A stretch of 48,476 nucleotides of DNA. It comes from Thermomicrobiales bacterium (GTDB taxonomy: Bacteria > Chloroflexota > Chloroflexia > Thermomicrobiales > UBA6265). Position numbers and translations under genes: made by a program. The DNA is taken from contig JAWKPF010000032.1 of NCBI GenBank assembly GCA_041390825.1, positions 1 to 48,476 on the forward strand, written 5' to 3'. Below the pieces are notes generated by a model. It was not told the DNA's origin, made no database searches, and saw only the letters and a list, made by a program, of their open reading frames with translations. Positions 1 to 8,275 of the stretch are shown here, one piece after another. Each line of letters opens with the position of its first letter. The stretch's first letter is position 1.

Positions 1-2
1 AC

Positions 3-626
3 GAAAAGGGCAACACCTGCATTCTCAATACCTGCAACAACCGCTGGACCGAGACTTTCGCTCGTACGATCGCCATCGATATGGGTTGCTCAGCATTCAT
101 TGGGCTGTTCGTGATGACAGGCAAGCAGATCAAAGCAGCTGCCGTGGCCGGCACGATCACAAAGGTCGAATCGATTGGCAAGACGATCCGAGCCGCGCAT
201 GCGTCCCACGTCGATCCGGTGGAAGCGGTTCGCGCCGCCACCAACGGTCATCTGATCTGGAAGGGCAAGATCGCAGATCTGAACCGGCGCACCGAAACCG
301 GATTCGCGCGCGGGACAGCGTTGATCGATGGTGTGGACGAGTATGAAGGTCGTCGCCTTGCGATCGATTTCCAGAACGAGTTTCTGATCGCTCGCGAAGG
401 AGACCGAACGATCGCCAGCACGCCGGACCTGATCACGATTCTCGACTCCGAGGCGGGCAATGCGATTACGACCGAATCGCTGCGATACGGCTACCGTGTC
501 GCGGTGTTGGGGATACCCTGCGACCCCCGTTGGCGGACTGCGGGTGGGATCGAGCTCGCCGGTCCTCGCTATTTCGGATACGACATCGAGTACTCGCCTA
601 TCGAATCACTTGCTGCGGAAGACTGA
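3..626 (+). CDS. DUF917 family protein, C-terminal part (cut by window edge)
   Basis: The frame is open from base 3, with no stop upstream, so the gene begins outside the window and only about its last 207 residues are present. It aligns by eye with the C-terminal half of the full-length DUF917 protein at 1534-2631. Shared blocks are a Gly/Ala-rich helix, W(K/D)GKI followed by RRTE(T/Q)G, the FQNEFLIAR-type strand, PDLI(T/C)(I/V)LDSE, the ITTE(S/E)LRYG segment and the closing GPR(Y/H)FG(Y/I)D motif. DUF917 proteins commonly sit next to hydantoinase/oxoprolinase genes, as here, but their reaction is not established. The stop is one base before the next start, so the two are probably translationally coupled. 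Confidence 0.9.
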   Translation, partial: EKGNTCILNTCNNRWTETFARTIAIDMGCSAFIGLFVMTGKQIKAAAVAGTITKVESIGKTIRAAHASHVDPVEAVRAATNGHLIWKGKIADLNRRTETGFARGTALIDGVDEYEGRRLAIDFQNEFLIAREGDRTIASTPDLITILDSEAGNAITTESLRYGYRVAVLGIPCDPRWRTAGGIELAGPRYFGYDIEYSPIESLAAED

Positions 627-627
627 A

Positions 628-951
628 ATGGACGAGCAGAATGCGGTCTTGACCGAGGCACAGGCGAACGAGTTGATCTCGTTTCTCTTGAGTTCCGCGG
701 AAATCACGTTGAAGGAGCCGATTCACTATGGGCCATTGCGTCTGGTGGACGCGGTTAGCCGGCTCATTGGATTCATGGAGTCCAACGGCTCCGTACCGGA
801 CGACGGCTACCTCGCAAACCTGAAGGATGAGATCGATGTCAAGAAGCAGTGGTGCATGTGGGACAAGCCGGCCTTCTATGACTTTCTTCGCAACGCACCT
901 CGCGGAATGGCTGAGTATGTGGTGACCACCTCAGAGGGCAGCACCGAATGA
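628..951 (+). CDS. Small DUF6092-like protein
   Basis: A 107-residue soluble, acidic protein. I chose the ATG at 628, one base after the upstream stop; an in-frame ATG at 460 would overlap the upstream gene by about 170 bases and is unlikely. The pattern of an N-terminal helix ending in LLSSA, then a YGPLRLVDA(V/A)SRLI core and a Leu/Asp-rich helix, resembles what I remember of DUF6092, a family of unknown function. I could not check that assignment. The stop overlaps the next start by four bases (ATGA). The position between a DUF917 gene and a nitroreductase-family gene suggests an accessory subunit of the same pathway, which is inference. Confidence 0.75.
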   Translation: MDEQNAVLTEAQANELISFLLSSAEITLKEPIHYGPLRLVDAVSRLIGFMESNGSVPDDGYLANLKDEIDVKKQWCMWDKPAFYDFLRNAPRGMAEYVVTTSEGSTE

Positions 952-1511
952 GCAAAGAGAGCGATCTCGTCTTTCAGAACATGATGACCCGGCGAGCGGT
1001 ACGCTCGTTCACCGGCGAATCAGTTTCTGACGATGCGCTGTGGGAGATCGTCCAGGCCGGGCGATGGGCCGCCAGCGGCGGGAATCTGCGACCACACCGC
1101 TTCTTGATCACACGCGATTCGGACAGGATTCGCCAGATCCGATCGTTCTCTCCCGGGATGCTGGCCGAACCGCATGCAATCATCGCGATTCTGATCGACT
1201 GGGACCAGGTGTCGCGTGAGTTCTCCTCTATCGAACCCTCGATGATTCCTTATGTCGATGTTGGAACCGCTGCGCAAAACATGCTGAACATGGCTCATGC
1301 GCTTGGAGTTGGAAGCTGTCCGGTGACCTCGTTCAGCCAGTCGGGCATCGCAGGCGTGATCGGCCTTCCGCCGAACATGTCCGTGGAACTGCTCATCATG
1401 CTGGGCGATCCAAAGCCGGTGGACCGTGGCCTCGCCGCAGATGCTCCGAAGTCGGTGACCACCCGTGACCTCACCTCATGGGAGCAGTTCGGCAACCACG
1501 ATCGAGACTAG
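948..1511 (+). CDS. Nitroreductase family FMN-dependent oxidoreductase
   Basis: 187 residues, typical for the compact nitroreductase (NfsB/BluB-like) fold. The N-terminal TRRAVRSFTGESV segment (residues about 9-21) matches the R-R-S-(V/I)-R-x-(F/Y) FMN-phosphate motif of the family. It is followed by AGRWAASGGNLRPHRF, the usual A-P-S-x-x-N-x-Q-P-W-type loop, and a central Gly-rich segment around residues 110-130. Such enzymes use NAD(P)H and FMN to reduce nitro groups, quinones or enones, or to dehydrogenate ring systems. The start overlaps the previous stop (ATGA), placing it in the hydantoinase-type operon; it may reduce or oxidise the ring substrate before HyuA/HyuB act (inference). Confidence 0.88.
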   Translation: MSKESDLVFQNMMTRRAVRSFTGESVSDDALWEIVQAGRWAASGGNLRPHRFLITRDSDRIRQIRSFSPGMLAEPHAIIAILIDWDQVSREFSSIEPSMIPYVDVGTAAQNMLNMAHALGVGSCPVTSFSQSGIAGVIGLPPNMSVELLIMLGDPKPVDRGLAADAPKSVTTRDLTSWEQFGNHDRD

Positions 1512-1533
1512 CCGACATGAAAGGATACGTCCC

Positions 1534-2631
1534 TTGGGCTTGAAGTTGAGTCGCGAGGATCTGAAGGATCTGGCACGCGGGGCGGCCTTCCTGGGAACGG
1601 GAGGCGGTGGAAATCCGTATGTCGGCCGGCTTATGGTCGAACGAGCGCTGGACGAAACTGGACGAGAAATCGAGCTCCTCGATCTGTCCGAAGTGCCCGA
1701 CGACGCGCTCGTGATTCCTACCGCCATGATGGGTGCACCAACCTGCATCGTCGAGAAGCTGCCGAATGGCGGGGAGCTGGTTTCCTCATTCCAGCGTCTG
1801 GAAGAACACCTCGGCAGGAAAGGCTTCGCCACCATGCCAATCGAGGCGGGAGGCATGAATTCCATGATGCCATTGGTGGTGGGATTGCGACTCGGCATTC
1901 CCGTGGTGGACGGCGACGGCATGGGTCGCGCGTTTCCAGAACTCTTCCATGAGACCTTTCACATCTACGGTGTTAGCGGCTCGCCACTGGTACTCACGAA
2001 CGATCATTTGGACACCTGCGTGATCGAGGCGCATGACAACTTCGCGTTGGAGTGGTTCGCGCGCGGGTTGACTATCCGCATGGGCGGTGTCGGGTATATC
2101 GCAGAATTCCCGATGGACGGCGCAACGACCAAGCGTGTTTCTGTTTCGGGCACGATTGGGCTCGGTTTGCGGGTCGGCCGAGCGATCCGCGAAGCACGCG
2201 AAGAGCATCGCGACCCGTTCGCGGCAATCAGTGATGTGTTTTCCGCTACGGAGTACACACCGGCAAAGGTGATCTTCGATGGCAAGATCACCGAGGTCAG
2301 CCGTCGAACCGAGCAAGGCTGGGCGATGGGACATGTGCGCATCGCGCCGCTTGCGGATTCCGCTGCGGACGACGAGCTCTTCATCAGCTTTCAGAACGAA
2401 AACATCATTGCGCGACAGGGAGAGCGCGTGCTAGCAGTTGTTCCAGACCTCATCTGCGTACTTGACAGTGAGACGGCAGAGCCGATCACCACGGAAGAAC
2501 TCCGCTACGGCCAACGCGTCAAGGTAATGGCCGTGCAAGTGCCCGACATCATGCGGACACCGGAAGCGCTCGCGGTTTGGGGACCGCGTCATTTTGGGAT
2601 CGATATGGACTACCAGGCAATGGCGGTCTAG
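1534..2631 (+). CDS. DUF917 family protein (full length)
   Basis: 365 residues from a TTG start at 1534. That start is preferred over the in-frame ATG at 1465 because a GAAAGGA ribosome-binding site (1519-1525) lies 8 bases upstream and because DUF917 proteins usually begin directly with the L(S/T)xEDLxDLARGAAFLGTGGGG block seen here. The Gly-rich loop (residues about 18-30) and conserved MMGAPT, EAGGMN and DGDGMGRAFPE motifs span the protein. The biochemical role of DUF917 is unknown; the family is recurrently linked to hydantoinase A/oxoprolinase genes. It is the second DUF917 gene of this operon and lies 19 bases ahead of hyuA. Confidence 0.9.
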   Translation: MGLKLSREDLKDLARGAAFLGTGGGGNPYVGRLMVERALDETGREIELLDLSEVPDDALVIPTAMMGAPTCIVEKLPNGGELVSSFQRLEEHLGRKGFATMPIEAGGMNSMMPLVVGLRLGIPVVDGDGMGRAFPELFHETFHIYGVSGSPLVLTNDHLDTCVIEAHDNFALEWFARGLTIRMGGVGYIAEFPMDGATTKRVSVSGTIGLGLRVGRAIREAREEHRDPFAAISDVFSATEYTPAKVIFDGKITEVSRRTEQGWAMGHVRIAPLADSAADDELFISFQNENIIARQGERVLAVVPDLICVLDSETAEPITTEELRYGQRVKVMAVQVPDIMRTPEALAVWGPRHFGIDMDYQAMAV

Positions 2632-2650
2632 GGAAGGTGGAAGCAACGAG

Positions 2651-4693
2651 ATGATCCGCATCGGAACTGACATCGGAGGCACGTTTACCGATATCGTCTG
2701 GGTGGACGACGAAACCGGAGAAATCAAGGCCGACAAGGCTGCCACCACCCCAGCCGATGTTGTGCAGGGTGTCATGGCCGCGTACGCCAAAACTGGCGTG
2801 GCAGCAGACGAGGTCGGTCAGTTCATCCATGGCTCGACCGTTGCAACGAATGCGCTCGTGACTCAGCGGGGGGCTGTCACCGGCCTCATCACAACGAAGG
2901 GTTTCCGGGATATTCTGGAGATTCGGCGAATCGACCGACCGGACGAGCACATCTACAACATCTTCTGGGAGAAACCGAAGCCACTGGTTCCGCGTCGCAG
3001 GCGACTGGAGATTTCGGCGCGGATGATGTTCGATGGGACTGTGTTGCAGCCTGTCGATGATTGGGAAGTGCGAGTCGTTACCGAGAAGCTCCTGGAACTC
3101 GGCGCACAGTCGATCGCCGTCTGCCTCTTGCATGCCTATGCAGACCCGAGCCACGAGCTGGTGGTGCGCGACATCATCCGTGAAGTCGATCCAGATATCT
3201 ATGTGTCTATGAGCCATGAGGTCGCGCGTGAGATTCGCGAATACGAGCGCACGAGTTCGACCGTGATCGATGCCTATGTCAAGAAACCAGTGGTGAGCTA
3301 TCTCGATCGGCTCGACAAGACTCTGCGCGAAGATGCTGGGCTGGCGAACTCGCCGCTCATTGCGAACTCGACGGGCGGAGTTTCGACCGTAGAGGCGATC
3401 GGCCGGGCACCGATTCAGATGATGGAGTCCGGTCCTGCGGGAGGCGCTATCGGAGCGGCATACCTGGCGGAAAAGCTCGGCACACCGAACCTGGTAACCG
3501 GCGATGTTGGCGGGACGAGCTACGACGTCTCGATCGTCGTCGACGGCAAGACGCTGCTGGCCACCGAACATGATTTATTGGGATACACCGCCAAAGTCTC
3601 GAGCATCGACGTGCGAAGCGTCGGTGCGGGTGGGGGCAGCATCGCGAATGTCGATTCCGGTGGCCGTCTGCACGTCGGTCCGGCGAGCGCTGGGGCGGAT
3701 CCGGGGCCGATGTGCTACGACCGCGGAGGAAACTCACCCACTGTCACCGACGCGGCCGTGGTGACAGGCTTGATCGATCCCACGCTCTTTGCGGGAGGTG
3801 AGATGAAGCTGCGCCCAGATCTGTCGCTGGCCGGCATTCGACCGATCGCCGAGCAACTTGGCCTCTCAGTCGAAGAAGCAGCAGAGGGCATTCTTACGGT
3901 CGCTCGCAACAATATGGCGAATGTCACGCGGCAGACATTGGTGGGTCAGGGGCACGACCCGCGTGATTTCGCCTTACTTGCCTTCGGGGGCGGCGGCGGC
4001 TTATTCGCAAGTGAAGTCGCTCGCACGCTCGACATTCCGAATGTCATCATCCCGCGACATCCGTCGGTCTTCTCGGCATGGGGGATGTTGAGTGCCGACA
4101 TTGTCGGTAGCTTCGCGCGCAGCTACTTGAAGCAGATTCCGCTTCTCGATCTCGACTATGTCGGGCGCCTCTTTGCCGAGATGGAGTCGGAAGCCTACGA
4201 GTTGACTGACGAAGCCGGCGTGCCGCGCGGCAAGGTCTCATTCCACCGGTCGATCGATTGCCGCTACACCGGGCAAGGTCACGAGGTCGAGGTACCGCTC
4301 GGCGAGATACCCATCGACGACAAGCTCATCGATGTTCTGCCCGAACTCTTCGATGAAGTTCACGAAGTGCGTTATGGGCACAAGATGCCCTCCAAGCGCG
4401 AGACCGTGACCTTCCGGTTGCGTGTTTTCGGATCGATGCATCGGCTGCCACTGGTCGAAATCGAGAAAGGCGAGGAATCCGCAAACGACGCACTGACCAG
4501 CACCAAGCAGGTTTTCGTGAATCGCGAGTGGCGCGATGCCGGAATCTATGATCGATCGAGGCTGCTAGCGGGTGCGACGATTGCTGGACCAGCGCTCATC
4601 CAGGAACCAAGTCATGTCACCGTCCTGATGCCAGGCGATGTAGCAACGGTCGATGACTTCGGCGCGCTGCGCATCGCAGTCGGAAATGACTAG
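2651..4693 (+). CDS. hyuA: Hydantoinase/oxoprolinase HyuA family (ATPase subunit)
   Basis: 680 residues, the usual HyuA length. The protein starts with IGTDIGGTFTDIVWVDD (residues 3-19), the phosphate-1 loop of the actin/hexokinase-like ATPase fold. Later it has the HGSTVATNAL segment, the SGPAGGAIGAA motif, GDVGGTSYDVS and GGGSIA blocks, all characteristic of hydantoinase A. Family members use ATP to activate a cyclic amide (5-oxoproline, N-methylhydantoin) or, in acetone/acetophenone carboxylases, the carboxylation partners; HyuB is the other subunit. I use the ATG at 2651, where the family motif begins, rather than the upstream in-frame ATG at 2594 that overlaps the DUF917 gene. The substrate cannot be deduced. 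Confidence 0.92.
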   Translation: MIRIGTDIGGTFTDIVWVDDETGEIKADKAATTPADVVQGVMAAYAKTGVAADEVGQFIHGSTVATNALVTQRGAVTGLITTKGFRDILEIRRIDRPDEHIYNIFWEKPKPLVPRRRRLEISARMMFDGTVLQPVDDWEVRVVTEKLLELGAQSIAVCLLHAYADPSHELVVRDIIREVDPDIYVSMSHEVAREIREYERTSSTVIDAYVKKPVVSYLDRLDKTLREDAGLANSPLIANSTGGVSTVEAIGRAPIQMMESGPAGGAIGAAYLAEKLGTPNLVTGDVGGTSYDVSIVVDGKTLLATEHDLLGYTAKVSSIDVRSVGAGGGSIANVDSGGRLHVGPASAGADPGPMCYDRGGNSPTVTDAAVVTGLIDPTLFAGGEMKLRPDLSLAGIRPIAEQLGLSVEEAAEGILTVARNNMANVTRQTLVGQGHDPRDFALLAFGGGGGLFASEVARTLDIPNVIIPRHPSVFSAWGMLSADIVGSFARSYLKQIPLLDLDYVGRLFAEMESEAYELTDEAGVPRGKVSFHRSIDCRYTGQGHEVEVPLGEIPIDDKLIDVLPELFDEVHEVRYGHKMPSKRETVTFRLRVFGSMHRLPLVEIEKGEESANDALTSTKQVFVNREWRDAGIYDRSRLLAGATIAGPALIQEPSHVTVLMPGDVATVDDFGALRIAVGND

Positions 4694-4695
4694 TC

Positions 4696-6480
4696 ATGCC
4701 GGGGCAAGTCACAGCTGATCCCATCACCACTGCAGTCGTCCACAACGCGCTTCTGACCGCCGCCAAAGAGATGCGCGAGACGATCCAGCGCACCTCGTTC
4801 TCACCGATCATCTATGAGGACCGCGATTTTGCGTGCGGTTTGCTTGACGCCGATGCGAACACGCTGGCAGAGGCGCCGGGACTGACGGCGTTCATGGGAA
4901 CGCTCAGTCCAGGGATCAAGCGTTCACTGGATGAGCGTGGAAAAGACGAGCTTCAGCCGGGCGATATCTACTGCACTTCGATGCCTGCGTTCACCGGTTC
5001 CCATCCGGCCGACATGATGCTTTGGATGCCTATCTTCCACCACGGAAGACTGTTCGGATTCGCGGCGAGCAAGGCCCACCTCGTCGATGTCGGGGCAAAG
5101 GATCCCTACCCCACCGACTCGACCGATGCGTTCCAGGAGGGATTGCGCATCCCGCCTGTCAGGCTCTATCGGGCTGGTCGACTCGATGAGACACTGGCGG
5201 CAGTCATAAAGTCCAACTCTCGCGCACCCGAAGTGATCTGGGGAGATATCCATGCTCAGGTCGCCTGTTTTCGCTCTGGCGAACAAGCAGTGCTTCGACT
5301 GCTCGACAAGTATGGGTTCGACACGGTGCATGCTTGCGTGCAGGAGATCTATGACCATGCAGAGCACATGGCGCGAGAAGCAATTCGCCGGATGCCAGCA
5401 GGGACATGGTCTGCAGTCGACTATTGCGACGACAACGGTATCGACCGCGGAGTACCAGTTCGAGTTGGAGTGGCGGTCACCATCGACCCCATCGCCGCAG
5501 AAGTGACTTTCGACTTTTCAGACTCGGCTGAGCAACAACGTGGGCCGATGAACGCACCGCTGATTACGGCCATCTCGTGCGCGCGCATGATGGGCAAGAT
5601 CCTGACTGCGCCCGAATCAGTCGCCTGCGAGGGATCGTTTCGACCGATCAAAGTTGTCGCTCCATTGGGTTCGATCTTCAACGCGCATGACTCTGCGCCT
5701 ACAAATCTCTATGGTTGGCCGTCAATGACTGCTGTCGAGACGATCCTGAAAGCCCTGGCAGGCGATTTCCCCGATCGCTTCCCGGCCCAGTCGGGCGGAG
5801 ATCTTTGCGGTTGCTTCCGGTACGGGTTCGATGTTCAAACCGGCGACATGTGGGTGGAAGCCAATATCGAGGGTATCGGCCAGGGGGCGAGCGCATGGGC
5901 AGATGGCGAGAGCGCTATCGTTCATATCGAGGAAGCCTGCAGCCGCAATCTCCCTGTCGAACTGGAAGAAACCAAGAACCCTGAAATCATCGAGTGCTAC
6001 GAACTTGTGCCCGACAGCGGAGGGGCCGGAAAGTTCAGGGGAGGACTCGGTGTGCGCCGTGCGTATCGGCTCCTGGCGGACGGGCGCATGATCTCCACGC
6101 TCGAGCGCTGCACCTCTCCGCACGCCGGTGTGGCCGGCGGCATGCCTGGCGGCCGCACGATCGGAATCCTCGATTCTTCGATCTATGGCCAGGGGACCGA
6201 GTTCATGAAGACACCGGATCAGCCAATTGCCGAAGGAGACCTTCTCACGATCGTCACCGGCGGCGGTGGTGGCTATGGAAACCCATTCGAGCGCGACATC
6301 GATCGTGTGGTGGCGGACGTCATCGAAGGCCTTGTGTCTGTCGAAGCGGCCCGAGATCTTTATGGAGTCGCCGTCACGTCGGACGGTGTGCTCGACCGAG
6401 CCGCCACCGATTCCATCCGGCAGACGTGGTCAATTTCTCAATCGATGGAGATGAAAACAGAAGCTGAAAGGTCGAACTGA
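4696..6480 (+). CDS. hyuB: Hydantoinase/oxoprolinase HyuB family, first copy
   Basis: 594 residues. It opens with DPITTAVVHNALLTAAKEM and carries the HyuB landmarks SxxIYE(D)RDFAC, SHPADMMLW, AASKAHLVDVGA, the RGPMN(A/V)P motif, PTNLYGWP and the C-terminal DSGGAGKFRGGLGVRR and GGGGGYGNP segments. HyuB is the partner of HyuA in ATP-dependent oxoprolinases, methylhydantoinases and acetone-type carboxylases. Its start lies two bases after the hyuA stop. It is a close paralogue of the following gene; the two N-terminal halves are identical at roughly four of five positions by eye. Whether both copies join one HyuA in a hetero-oligomer is unknown. Confidence 0.92.
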   Translation: MPGQVTADPITTAVVHNALLTAAKEMRETIQRTSFSPIIYEDRDFACGLLDADANTLAEAPGLTAFMGTLSPGIKRSLDERGKDELQPGDIYCTSMPAFTGSHPADMMLWMPIFHHGRLFGFAASKAHLVDVGAKDPYPTDSTDAFQEGLRIPPVRLYRAGRLDETLAAVIKSNSRAPEVIWGDIHAQVACFRSGEQAVLRLLDKYGFDTVHACVQEIYDHAEHMAREAIRRMPAGTWSAVDYCDDNGIDRGVPVRVGVAVTIDPIAAEVTFDFSDSAEQQRGPMNAPLITAISCARMMGKILTAPESVACEGSFRPIKVVAPLGSIFNAHDSAPTNLYGWPSMTAVETILKALAGDFPDRFPAQSGGDLCGCFRYGFDVQTGDMWVEANIEGIGQGASAWADGESAIVHIEEACSRNLPVELEETKNPEIIECYELVPDSGGAGKFRGGLGVRRAYRLLADGRMISTLERCTSPHAGVAGGMPGGRTIGILDSSIYGQGTEFMKTPDQPIAEGDLLTIVTGGGGGYGNPFERDIDRVVADVIEGLVSVEAARDLYGVAVTSDGVLDRAATDSIRQTWSISQSMEMKTEAERSN

Positions 6481-8228
6481 TGGTTCACACGGTAGCGGTC
6501 GATCCGATTACGACAGCAGTGGTTCACAACTCACTGTTGACCACCGCGCGTGAAATGCGCGAGGTCATTCAGCGGACATCGTTTTCCCCGATCATCTACG
6601 AGGATCGCGACTTTGCCTGCGGGCTTCTCGACGCAGATGCGAGCACGCTGGCCGAGGCTCCTGGCCTGACTGCCTTCATGGGCACCTTGAGTCCCGGTAT
6701 CAAGCGTAGTCTTGCCCAGCGAGGAAAGGACGACATCGCACCTGGGGATATCTTCTGCACCTCGATGCCCGAATACACTGGATCGCATCCGGCAGACATG
6801 ATGCTTTGGATGCCGATCTTCCACGAAGAGATCTTGTTTGGCTTCGCCGCAAGCAAGGCGCATCTTGTCGATGTCGGCGCAAAGGACCCCTACCCCACCG
6901 ACTCGACCGATGCGTTCCAGGAAGGCCTGCGCCTGCCGCCAGTCAAGCTCTATCGAGGCGGTGCGCTCGACGAAACACTGGCCGCGGTGATCAAGTCGAA
7001 TTCGCGAGCCCCAGAGACGATCTGGGGTGACATCCACTCCCAGATTGCGAGCTTCCGCACTGGAGAAGAAGGCGTGCTTCGACTGCTGAACAAGTACGGA
7101 TTCGGTACCGTCAATGCTTGTGTCCAGGAGATCTATGACCATGCCGAAACGATGGCGCGCGATGCCATTCGGCAGATGCCGGCCGGCTCCTGGACTGGTA
7201 TCGACTTCAGCGACGATAACGGTATCGATCGAGGAGTGCCGCTGAGAGTCGGTGTGACTGTTACGATCGATCCAGACGCTGCCGAGATCACGTTCGACTA
7301 CTCTGCGTCCGCGGAGCAGCAACGTGGCCCGATGAACGTTCCATTCATCACGGCGATCTCTATCTCACGCATGCTGGGCAAGATCCTGACCGCGCCTGAT
7401 TCTGCGGCCTGTGAGGGATCGTTCCGACCAATCAACGTGGTTGCGCCCAAGGGATCGCTTTTCAACCCTCATGATGCGGCTCCCACCAATCTCTACGGGT
7501 GGCCGGGCATGACCGCCATCGAGGCGGTGATGTCCACTATGTCGCCAATCTTTCCGGAACGATTGCCGGCGCAATCGGGAGGAGACCTTTGTGCGGTCTT
7601 TCGCTATGGATTCGACGTGCAGACAGGCGAAATGTGGGTGGAGGCCAATATCGAAGGCATCGGCATGGGCGCATCCGCGTTTGCCGACGGCGAGAGCGCC
7701 ATGGTCCATATCCTGGAAGCATGTAGCCGCAATCTCCCAGTGGAATTGGAAGAAGCCAAGGATCCAGAGATCATCGAACGGTACGAGCTCATTCAGGACA
7801 GCGGCGGAGCAGGCAAGTTCCGTGGCGGCTTGGGTGTACGGCGTGACTATCGGTTGCTGGCTGATGGTCGAATGATCTCGGTCCTCGAGCGATGCATTGC
7901 GCCACATGCTGGCGTCGAAGGCGGGTTGCCCGGCGGTCGCACGTATGGCGTGCTCGATTCGTCGATCTACGGGCAAGGCGTGGAAATCATCAAGACACCG
8001 GATCAGCCAATTGCAAAGAACGATCTGCTCTCGATTCGGACTGGTGGGGGCGGAGGCTTTGGCAACCCGTTGCTGCGAGACCCAGATCGGGTGCAAGAGG
8101 ACGTACTGGAAGAGCTGGTGTCCGTGGAGGCCGCGCAGGAGCTCTACGGCGTCGTGTTCGACGAACACGGCGAAGTCGACACTGCTGAGACCACAAAGGT
8201 GCGCGCCGCTCGTCTCAGCGCGGCGTAG
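6480..8228 (+). CDS. hyuB: Hydantoinase/oxoprolinase HyuB family, second tandem copy
   Basis: 582 residues, starting in a TGATG overlap with the previous hyuB stop, so the pair is translationally coupled. All HyuB blocks of the first copy are present: DPITTAVVHNSLL, SHPADMMLW, the AASKAHLVDVGAKDPYPTDS stretch, RGPMNVP, PTNLYGWP and DSGGAGKFRGGLGVRR. The C-terminal tail differs and is shorter. Both copies look intact, so this is a retained tandem duplication, not decay. Either a heteromeric enzyme with two different B subunits or two enzymes sharing one HyuA are possible. This is the last gene of the plus-strand operon; it converges on fixC with a 47-base gap. Confidence 0.92.
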   Translation: MVHTVAVDPITTAVVHNSLLTTAREMREVIQRTSFSPIIYEDRDFACGLLDADASTLAEAPGLTAFMGTLSPGIKRSLAQRGKDDIAPGDIFCTSMPEYTGSHPADMMLWMPIFHEEILFGFAASKAHLVDVGAKDPYPTDSTDAFQEGLRLPPVKLYRGGALDETLAAVIKSNSRAPETIWGDIHSQIASFRTGEEGVLRLLNKYGFGTVNACVQEIYDHAETMARDAIRQMPAGSWTGIDFSDDNGIDRGVPLRVGVTVTIDPDAAEITFDYSASAEQQRGPMNVPFITAISISRMLGKILTAPDSAACEGSFRPINVVAPKGSLFNPHDAAPTNLYGWPGMTAIEAVMSTMSPIFPERLPAQSGGDLCAVFRYGFDVQTGEMWVEANIEGIGMGASAFADGESAMVHILEACSRNLPVELEEAKDPEIIERYELIQDSGGAGKFRGGLGVRRDYRLLADGRMISVLERCIAPHAGVEGGLPGGRTYGVLDSSIYGQGVEIIKTPDQPIAKNDLLSIRTGGGGGFGNPLLRDPDRVQEDVLEELVSVEAAQELYGVVFDEHGEVDTAETTKVRAARLSAA

Positions 8229-8275
8229 CTGCTGTCGTGCGGGGTTCGCGGCGAGAGCTGCTGGGCCCCTCGCGA

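Noticed and set aside
2549..3571. 340-codon minus-strand open frame
   Set aside because: Antisense to hyuA; translation rich in Arg/His without motifs.
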